This document shows, in pieces, positions 55,750 to 64,000 of a stretch of 64,000 bases of DNA. The stretch comes from Nephrocerus scutellatus (taxonomy: Eukaryota > Arthropoda > Insecta > Diptera > Pipunculidae): contig OX352762.1 of assembly GCA_947095585.1 (NCBI GenBank), positions 113,118,930 through 113,182,929 of the forward strand, written 5' to 3'. The notes under the pieces were generated by a model. The model was not told the DNA's origin. It saw only the letters and a list, made by a program, of their open reading frames with translations, and made no database searches. The translations under genes and the position numbers were made by a program. Numbering within the stretch: position 1 is the stretch's first letter; each line of letters begins with the position of its first letter.

Positions 55750-56369
55750 GGTGAGATGTAATTTTCGTATATGTACGAGGTGTATAGCATACAATTTTAT
55801 TGTTGTGTTATGTTTTTTCTTTCTTTGGGTTAGTGTAAATTTAATGACAGAAAGTAGTAAAATCTTGTACATAATTGCCGAATCGGTTCACTCTTGCCTC
55901 ATGCAGTAGTCTAGCCACATGCTGGCGACTACGTGAAAAGTCTTTATCTGTCAAAATTGCTTATGACCAGTGCTGCTGCTAAATTGCAATCAAGGTATTA
56001 TACTACTATTTCATTAGCCGCACTATTATACTACCTTAAACCTAATTATACTACTTTTATGAAGTAATTCTAAATCGAAACGATACCAAATTTATTTGAT
56101 TTTTTAGCAAAAAAAAATGGTTTCTTTTACAATTACATGTTATTAAGTCTGTAAATTTCTCTCCGAACTATCAATAAAAAAGGAATTTTTACATTTCCCA
56201 AAAATTATATTGACCAAGAATGTATGTCAAAAAATAAACAAAACACAAATAACAAAATTTGGTATTTTATTTCAATTGATGCCTTTGCTTCCAAATTGAA
56301 AGCCAAATACTATTATATAATATACTAAGAAACCGACGAGTTTTTAAATTCTCTATATTAACTTCACTT

Positions 56370-56660
56370 GCCCGTGTGTTTGTGGGTTTGTGGATTTGTG
56401 GTGGATTCTTGCGATCAATTTTTAACCCACTTCTTAGAGCCCGATTTTATTTAAATTTGGCACACATTTGTATTTCCGGAGACAACACTTTCTATTAAAT
56501 TTTGAGGCCCCTAGGGCTGCGGGGTCGGGGGGCTCCCAAACAAAAAATTTAAAAAATTTACCCGATTTTCTTCAAATTTTACACACATGTGTATACCCAA
56601 TAAACAATACTTTTTCGAAAATTTGGTAGTGATCGGGTCCCGGGTTCGGCCGCAAGGCCC
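56370..56660 (+). repeat. dispersed repeat Y, dimeric copy
   Basis: Head gtgtgtttgtgggtttgtgg and a gtggattcttgcgatcaatt block, then two units with cccgattttatttaaattt/cccgattttcttcaaattt starts and cacatttgtat/cacatgtgtat cores. Between them stands a gggctgcggggtcggggggc block. The order equals that at 5826 and the head equals that at 28455. Confidence 0.65.
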
Positions 56661-57691
56661 TTATACATTTTTTAAATATCTATACTGGCATCAGATATTC
56701 GTCGCCCTTTATGGACTTTGTGCGGTGTGTGCTGCGCAGTCGGCTGCGCTGCATGGTTTTGGTGGTGGAGAGAGAGAGAGAAATCTTAGCTCACGCACAA
56801 ATGAACCCAGCAAATGAAACGAGACATAAATGTTTTATGCTTAATTCAACTTACATTTTTATTTACTGAATTTTATTTTTATTGATGTCGTTTTTTGTTG
56901 TCGATATCAACTTACAGATAGAACAACAAGTTTTCGCAATATTCTGTCATTTCGCGTTTTCATAAATTAGTTCAGAGCAGTCAAAGAGTTCTCAAGATAA
57001 ATGTTCGTGTTTCTTATTTGCTCAGAGTATGAGCGTGCTCTAAGTGCTCAGAATAAAATGATCTGAGCGTTTTCAATTTTAACATCTGATGTCAAATGTC
57101 TGTTTCGATGATTTTCTCCTACAATAAAAAAAATGGCCCCCAGGATCGAGGGGCTCCCATATCAATTTCTGTTCTGCGATTAGAGAATTAAGATGAAAAA
57201 TGGGTTTTTTTTTTTTGATTGATTTTTGTAAAATCTTTGTATGATTTTGTTTTCGGATATATAATACACAAAATAAACGTCGGTTTATTTGTTATATTTT
57301 GGTACTTTATTTAAGGCATTTGTATTTAGTTGTTGTAATGTAGTAAAATAATAAAAGTATAAGTACATCATCGTACTTGTGTAGACATTATGAAACACAG
57401 GAATATAAGCATGGAATAATTTATTTTGTGCAATTGCAAAAAAGGGCGAAAAATCAATCACAAAATATTTATATAATTTAAAAGGCTTTTTTATTTTCTG
57501 TTGGAACTATTTTTACAAATATTTTTATCGTATAATCCAGTATACTTCCAAAAAGCCGATAATATACTCCGCTCTAAAAATGTAAGCCAGCAGCACTGCT
57601 CTTGACATAAAAGCAAAATCAAATCATGCGCATGCGTCAAAACGTCGTACCACTACACATAACATCTACTTACACCACAAACTAGTGGTTG

Positions 57692-57728
57692 TTCAGGAGT
57701 CTAGACTCATTTGCGACCGAAATCGGCC
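57692..57728 (-). repeat. 37-bp inverted repeat, right arm
   Basis: Reverse complement of 55713-55749 without mismatch. Confidence 0.9.
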
Positions 57729-57893
57729 CCCAGGAGTTAAAGCCTACTGAGTATTTCCATCTTCAACAGTTTTTCAGTTTTAAAGCATAATGAACTAGAC
57801 CATTAAATCATCTTAAGCAACGGGGCCCATTTCCATATAATTGGAGATTCCTCATGAGGTTCCTGAAAAAGTGATGCATCCTCAACGAGTTAA

Positions 57894-57897
<4 letters not shown>

Positions 57898-57946
<49 letters not shown>
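57898..57946. repeat. (TA)n microsatellite
   Basis: About 24 uninterrupted TA units directly left of a Jockey-like 3' UTR, in the place where the tail of that minus-strand element would be. Confidence 0.95.
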
Positions 57947-57950
<4 letters not shown>

Positions 57951-58030
57951 ACCCTTATAATGCTAGGTAGTGTACAGCGTGGGCATTGGCGTTAGAAAGA
58001 GGAAAGGAGGAGATGTCTGTGAGCTGAGCT
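57947..58030 (-). mobile_element. Jockey-like LINE 3' UTR fragment
   Basis: gcacccttataatgctaggt, acagcgtgggcattggcg, gttagaaagaggaaaggag and gagatgtctgtg match 44505-44577 of the nested copy. Only the 3' UTR is recognisable. The region after 58030 is not aligned. Confidence 0.7.
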
Positions 58031-61000
58031 TTGAATACCCGTGGATTGTAGTGATGAGGAAAAACAGAGCGGGTGCGGTTTTTGGTTCAGTGGGGTCATA
58101 TGCGAATTTTTTCCTAAATTGAGTATGGCAATGTGTTAAAAGTCAATAGTTACAAGTATCGAAATATGCTAGAGGTGTTATTTTCTTCAACAATTACAAG
58201 ATATGAACCGCGGCCAGCTGTGGTTTCAACAGGACAGCGCCTTGTGCCGCACAGCAGAATAAACAAAGAAGCTATAGCGTTTAACCTCGCCGGAGTCTAT
58301 TTCGACGATCAAATCAAGCTACATTTACTTCTTTTTATGGGGATACCTCAAATCGAAGATCTATGCCAAACGTAACGACTTCAAATACCGAACTGAAAAA
58401 CTAAATCCGGTCAAATTGATCAGACTATCTGCAAATACATCATTGTAAATTTCGTCAAAAGAACCCAATTCGGCGGCCTTAAAAAAGGTGGTCATTTCAT
58501 AAAAAAAGATACAAAAACAAAGAACACTTCCAAGTTTCAAGTTCTGTTCTTTCCGAAATAGAGATTTATTTTTCATTCATTTTAAATGATTTAACTCGAC
58601 AAAAGGACATACGTACTCGTATAATTGCATTCCGCATCCAAAAAATTACTTTAGAGGAATAATTCGCACAGGCACTTTACTCCAATTCGCATCACCCATA
58701 GCATGTTGCAAATAAATAATTTCTACTCGTATGCCGCTGCTGAGCTGGGTGGCAGGGTTTCTTTTTTGCGTATTTCATGCTAAAAGCTGAAAAAGGAGCA
58801 TTTAACGCGGTAAATAATAGAGCTGAGTGTCGTGTTGTTTATTTTTTTTGCAATGGAACACCACTCAACGGTCAACAACACAGATACACGAATCACATTC
58901 TCGTACAATTTGCTTGACAGTTATTCTGATGATCATCACATTCGGTCAAACAATTTAGAAAATCGCAAATGACAAAAAAGCAAGGATAACGTAAAATGCT
59001 TCGAAAACACCGAATTATTTTCACCAACAGCCAACAGCGTCGGGTTTTTTTGATGGCCACTTGCCACACACCACCACATATCATTTAGATTTAGCGCTAA
59101 CGAAAAATTTCCAAAACTTCAGGGTTAGAAAAGTGTATGCGGGACGAATGTGTGTGGGCGGACTAGTAGGGGTGTCCTTTTAAATTGCATTGCAAATAAT
59201 CACAAATTCGCCATCAGCAACAAAATGTTGATGAACAACACATTGCAATTTTATCCTTTCGTTTCGTTTAGATTTTGGGGTCGCAAGGACAAGGTGACAG
59301 GGGCAGCAACAAAATTAACAGCACAAAAGAAACTAACGGTAATTGGTTTGTTTCATACTATTAAAAAAAATCCTGAAATGCTGATACACGTTACGGCAGT
59401 AGTTCTATGGAGGCAGAGATATGAGGTAAGAAACCGATTGTTTTTTACTACTGGTACATAATACCAACAAAAATTGCCCTCGCTTTTCTGCCTGGAACTC
59501 TTCAACACATTACTTTGGGCTAGACCATTTGATCATATTCTCTGTCAAACTCCTATTCAGAATAAGAGACTCCTGCCGACCTCTACTATCCGACGAATTC
59601 TCTTCTAGATTCACTTATCACACAAAAACTAGGTTTGATCAGCGTCATCAGAGACATCTGCACAGTACATGTATTCCGGTGGTCGCCTTTCTATTTTCTA
59701 CTAATCCGAAGAGCGCCACGTCTCTGCTCTACCAGGGACAGCTGCTTTCGGTACGTATCCTTATAAAGGGAGTCAACCAATAGCTAAGCTATGTACGGAG
59801 AACAGAATTGACCTCATAAATAAGGACGCGGCCCTTTTGTTAGACTTTGGATTGACAACGATCTCCAAAATTCTGCAAAGACATGTGTCACTCATCGCAG
59901 CCTTATCCGCTGTTTGCGGCATCTGTTCAAAGAAATGCATCTTGTGAGATACGCCGGAATACTTCCCACCGGTATGATAGTCGTGATCCTCTTTATAATA
60001 AGTATAATAATATTCAGCTTGTTTAAGGATTATGATAGTCCATACATCCTGGGTTTATGTTGAGCTTATTGTTGTTGCTAAAGAAAAAGTCTAATCATTT
60101 GCTAAGGATCGGAGTATTCTACGAATTTTTACGATTTTTTTTTATTCCAATGGACACACAACTGCTACGAATTACACTAGGACGTCACTTGCATCACAAC
60201 GTCAGTTTAATGTCTGAAACATTCATTCAAAGGACAAACATTTTAAAGGGACGATGAGGACAGTAGAAACTGTTAGCTGCTAGCCAGCTTGACAGTCATT
60301 AATTTTTGAATCACTGGCTCATCCATGACGCAGGAAATTGTCTACAAGGGAACGCGCACACCCCACCAGATAATCACAACGATGACAGTGATCGGTACCG
60401 GGACTTTGTGGAAGAATGAAATGGAATGTCGTATCCGGTCGTTGACATCGGTAGTGGATTTCCTATGAATGTTGTCAATGTTGTTGTCTGACATTATATT
60501 GTGTCTATGCCTTTGTGTACAGATATCAAAATGCAATTTGCAGCGACACACATTATTGTATCAGAATTTTGATTAATTGGACAGTTAATTGATGTTAAGC
60601 CAAGATATGATGACCCGCTGTGGCTGGGGGAGATATAGATTGTGAGCTCGACCATCTGAAAACTGTGGGGGATTAGTTAGCTTTTTTGCATCATAAATTG
60701 ATTTAGAATCGGATTTTTTATATTCGCATAGACCCCCTCACACACACACATATATATATATACATCAATATTGGTTGTGATTTGGCAAAAAATTTGAATT
60801 TGTCGAAGAAATAACGCTTAGAAAATGGTATATAACATTCGTTGCAAAAACAAATGTTCGTTTGTGGTCACCAAGGACCAACGACATTGACACTTGATAG
60901 TGGTGGGGAGGATGTGCAATTACGAATGTATTGTCGCTTAGGACCAAATCAGAGCAGTTGAAAGAGATCTGTTGTTTGGTGGTTTATTTACTGCAAATTG

Positions 61001-61295
61001 AAAATGGAGCACACAATTGTCATCGGAAGGCTCTTTCAGCTCTTACCAGATGTTCCCTAGCGCTATCTCTAGCTACCGGCTTAGGTAGCTGGAAGTTTAA
61101 GAAGTATTTTGTAAATTACCATCAGCCACAGTAAGGGAGAGATGACCCGTCCTTGGGGCGCGCCTCTGTCGACTCGTTTGGTAATGGTATGTGCTCTCTT
61201 TGGACAGACTATTGCAAATTCTAGCAGAGTCCCCTTGCTGTTATGTTCTATACCCCCTTGTGGATCCTAGGGCCTCTACTACGCCTACGCTCCAT
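58031..61295. other. unassigned stretch
   Basis: Open frames at 58133, 59150 and 59529 have no recognised domain. A (CA)n and (TA)n run lies at about 60738-60763. Part of 59460-59950 looks like decayed coding sequence of a LINE type, but I could not fix a frame or family. Confidence 0.3.
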
Positions 61296-61299
61296 CGCG

Positions 61300-61420
61300 T
61301 GAGGTTCCTGGTAATGAGCTTCAGCTCTCTCCAACTCTTCCCCAATTGCCGTGACTCCTCCTCAACTATTCTGCACCATATTTCTCGGACGACCGGTTCT
61401 TCAATCATCTTGATTCTCAA
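61300..61420 (-). mobile_element. family Q LINE C-terminal fragment
   Basis: gcacctattcttgagacgac-like blocks: plus-strand agctctctccaactcttccc, caattgccgtgactcctcct and tctcggacgaccggttcttc match 48206-48293 almost base for base. On the minus strand this is the RRTGRPRN...EEESRQLGKSWRELK end. Only this part is present. Confidence 0.85.
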
Positions 61421-61529
61421 AAAGGCTAAATATAAGTCTCTCTTTTCGTTTTCCTAATCACTGCAGTATTTTTCAAGCAGAAATCATGGCGATTAAAGAA
61501 GTCCTGTCTTGGCTATCTGCTCATGCCTA

Positions 61530-61705
61530 CTGAGGCAGGCATGAAATTCCGTAATCTGGGGATCACTCTGTAGGTACGCGAACGTTTATAAGTCTTATAT
61601 TCTTAAATTTGGCCTGCTCTCGAAGGATGCTTATGCTTATTTATTGATTTAAAGCCAATAAGGTTGGATTTCATTCTTTTGATGACTAGAAAGTTCATAC
61701 CTTCG
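61530..61705 (-). mobile_element. RTE LINE endonuclease fragment
   Basis: On plus, ctggggatcactctgtaggt, acgcgaacgtttataag and tttcattcttttgatgacta correspond to the complement of the LINVHAPSED and VNKRMKPMF regions in copy A (9120-9240) and copy B (about 16020-16100). A decayed piece, same strand as copy B. Confidence 0.65.
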
Positions 61706-61900
61706 TTTGTTTTGAAATATACGCAACAAAAGACGTTTTATGGTAAGTGTTGAAGTCTGTTATTTGTCTTAGACTACGAAAAAATTTGCAGCTTGCTAGA
61801 AAGAAAGAATTTATTAAGAACTCCCGACCTTATAGTAAAATAATATTAAGTATGAATTTGATTCCTTTAACTTTTATTTATATACAGCAAATATATGTAT
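61706..61900. other. no recognised feature
   Basis: No assignment. Confidence 0.3.
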
Positions 61901-61904
61901 ATGT

Positions 61905-62170
61905 TTGCTGATTAACATAGCTATCGCTGCCTGCTTCCATAAGGCATCTTCAACCCCAACCAGACCAATTAAAGGCATACAAAATTCTAATTTATTAATT
62001 TCCAGCAACATCCCAACTGGCAAAACTCCCAATAGGGAAGTTAAGGCCGCCTTGTATATGGGTAATACGTGTACGCATTCAATATTGTCCATCCCTGCCA
62101 GGGTACAAGTGTGGAATATGTGCCACATAATGCTTAGCATTGGACGCGCAAAATTTCAAACTAGGCACAA
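61905..62170 (-). other. possible LINE thumb-region remnant (weak)
   Basis: The minus strand is open for 88 codons, with CTLAGMDNIECVHVLPIYKA and ALTSLLGVLPVGMLLEINKL. The ALTSLLGVLP stretch faintly recalls the ALEALLxLLPL block after RT in R1-like elements (PTDALNKILHLLHP at 9904). Nothing else supports it. Confidence 0.2.
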
Positions 62171-64000
62171 GAAAATCCTCGTCAAGCTTGTACTTGTACC
62201 ACTCAGAGAAGCGAATCGGTGTTGTTGATGGTGATCATAGTGACTGGGAGTAGTGCGACATTGTTGGCTGTCGTTCATAGCACCGATGTGCGGGTGGATT
62301 TTAGAAGCGTTATACTATTGCTACAGTAGTTTCCTATACTATGAATTGAAAAAAGCAATTTTTTATTCATGAATTGCTCCCAAAAGCAAAGCTTTTGTGT
62401 TGCGCCGGCCAGCAGAGGATGGGGAGTCGACATAAGTTTAATGTGTATTTTCCCCTAAGGACTAATGGCGAACTGCAAATATTTCGATACTTAAATATCA
62501 GTCCACGGCCAGTCGGTAGAACATTTTAGTTTTCCACACTACTGGTTTCGGATTCAGTTTAGAACAACCTACGTTAAACTTTCGGCTATAGTGGCGGCCG
62601 GTTGGTATTTTTTCGACCTGCTGTTTACTAACAGGATACTAAACAACATGTTACAAGGATGTTACAAAAACATATACTACTATGAGGGAGGACCTAGTAG
62701 TTTCTGATTGATTGTTCATTACGTTGTTCTTGTGTTCTGTTGCTGCAAGTGCTTATATTATTGTGTATCTGATTGATGTATGACATTATCTTACAATTAA
62801 AAAGATACCACACTCAAAAATTGGATTGAATGGTAGCAACATTATGACCAGAACGATATATATTCCAGCACAATCAATTCCTGGATTAAATCAGGAAAAC
62901 AGATATGATTAGATATTTAACGCTAATCACTAATTTAAATATTTGAAAGGCTAGGCATATGAGTATCATGATATTTAATGCAATTATTGGAAGTTCAGTT
63001 TTCATCGGGTACCTTTCTTCAATTCAGATAAGAGCATTTCTTCCATAGCTATAATAGATAGATTTTCATGTTGTTGCATACTGAAAATATAATAATTTAT
63101 TCTATTGGAGTGTGGATTGCGATAAGTGCTTTTCACGAAATATATTCAAAAATAAAAATGTTCTAGGGAGAAGCTAACCAACACAAACAGATAATCTTCC
63201 AACACACCAACGAACGAAAAAAAAAATTAAAACGTTTTCAAAATGACTGTGTACTCGTACATATATTAGATTGATTCCGGCGAGACTATATATGCTTTAG
63301 CAGTCTACGTGTACAAGCAAACAAAACTTCTCAAATAAGATGCGATTTATGCAGGTATCAAAAGGACTTTTTATACGTCCCAAACAAACACACTCGAATG
63401 TATGCGTGTGCAGACCTAAATGAAAAATCGCGATTTTATTATCAATCACAACAAGTGCTTTTACCAGTCGTCTAGCATGGAATTGCTTGCTCTTTTATTT
63501 TTCAAAAAAAAAAATTAATTGTTTACTTGAAAATCTAAATGCCGAGATAAGAGTTTTGAGCATATAATTGATTATCGATTTTGCGTCATTCGATGTGTAC
63601 TTTTTGACAGGATAACCGATAACTGGAAATCATATGAAGGACAACGTTTGGCAAATACGGTAAATTTACTCTATTTATCTCGGTATGTCGGAGATTAATT
63701 TCACTGATTAAACTGATGCGAAAAAAATATTGACAACATTCTTAGTTGCGTGTTATCGTCACCGTCGAGTCGAGTCAACTTCGCCTGATTGTGGCCTTGC
63801 TGTTGGATATGGTATGTCACCATATCCCAATTATTTGACGCACCCAAACTTTTAACTTGGCACGAAATGAAGCAGGATGATGATGAAGTTAACTCGACCG
63901 GTATGGGCACGGTGAATCCATTAATCCATTAATGGGAACTCATTCACATGACTGAACGTTTTGAAAGGATCTTTCGATAGCAAAAAAAAACCAAAAGGAA
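62171..64000. other. unassigned stretch
   Basis: No coding or repeat match found. A perfect 8-bp stem (ggatatgg / ccatatcc) lies at 63804-63826, too short to interpret. Confidence 0.3.

Larger units (their letters stand above)
55713..57728. mobile_element. 2.0-kb segment flanked by perfect 37-bp inverted repeats
   Basis: The left border reads ggccgatttcggtcgcaaat followed by gagtctagactcctgaa (55713-55749). The right border is its exact reverse complement (57692-57728). Inside lie a cagtgctgctg copy near 55969 with a complement near 57590, repeat Y (56370-56660 and a single unit near 57130-57200), and a ggagagagagagagaa tract at 56766-56781. No transposase could be read in any frame. Such ends fit a non-autonomous DNA transposon. 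A clear target-site duplication was not found. Two inverted copies of a repeat would give the same picture. Confidence 0.65.

Noticed and set aside
59460..59960. Possible decayed LINE C terminus on the plus strand
   Set aside because: Some codon-like texture but no block could be matched to a family.
61191..61457. 88-codon open frame on the plus strand
   Set aside because: Antisense of the family Q C-terminal fragment at 61300-61420.
63755..63905. Inverted gtcgag..aactt motifs as a hairpin element
   Set aside because: Pairing is imperfect and short, and no flanking duplication was seen.

Overview
This is AT-rich eukaryotic DNA with no operons, no prokaryotic gene organisation and no convincing intact host gene. 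Almost everything recognisable is a decayed non-LTR retrotransposon (LINE). The mix of types (RTE-like, Jockey-like and R1/LOA-like LINEs with RNase H, a tRNA-derived SINE, a Tc1/mariner-like transposase and R1-like tails built on CCTAACC) suggests a repeat-rich intergenic, intronic or pericentromeric segment of an insect. A higher fly (tephritid-like dipteran) is my best guess. That assignment is inference from family resemblance, not from a search.

Layout. 0.1-1 kb: RNase H-bearing LINE 3' end (minus; called family B here). 3.7-5.4 kb: an RNase H remnant joined directly to a LINE endonuclease and the start of an RT (plus). 6-7.1 kb: a second endonuclease/RT LINE, called family Q (plus). 8.6-9.7 kb: RTE 5' end and endonuclease (plus), followed by R1/LOA-like fragments at 9.7-11.1 (+), 11.2-11.8 (-) and 13.4-14.1 kb (-). 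14.26-16.57 kb: an RTE copy with both ends, an 11-bp target-site duplication (TSD) and a deleted RT core (minus). 16.6-23.5 kb: dispersed repeats, a tRNA-SINE with TSD, another family B copy and a malic-enzyme pseudogene. 24-25.1 kb: an RTE RT fragment with a small Jockey 3' end beside it. 27.4-31.9 kb: a tandem duplication, an RT fragment, a Jockey 3' end, and a family B copy split by an R1-like element. 32.1 kb: a 0.27-kb RTE derivative with only 5' and 3' ends and a 12-bp TSD. 34.4-35 kb: transposase pseudogene. 35.7-36.7 kb: a C-poor G/T minisatellite next to a 239-bp palindrome. 38.7-39.9 kb: Jockey-like ORF2. 42-45.7 kb: a long RTE copy carrying SINE fragments and an inserted Jockey element with the longest open frame (327 aa). 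48.2-49.8 kb: family Q (minus). 51.2-51.7 kb: a tandem array. 54.4-55.5 kb: RTE. 55.7-57.7 kb: a 2.0-kb segment flanked by perfect 37-bp inverted repeats. The rest to 64 kb is mostly unassigned apart from small LINE scraps.

How the parts relate. The RTE family is the backbone: at least eight pieces share one 5' leader, one EN-RT body and one short 3' end with an ATG-type microsatellite tail. Several of them have lost the RT core but keep both ends. Jockey-like and R1-like elements then inserted into older LINEs, giving a readable nesting order. The most unusual items are the end-only RTE derivative, the 37-bp inverted-repeat segment, the palindrome beside the G/T minisatellite, the two dispersed repeats built from about 120-125-bp units, and the SINE fragments in reversed order inside an RTE copy.
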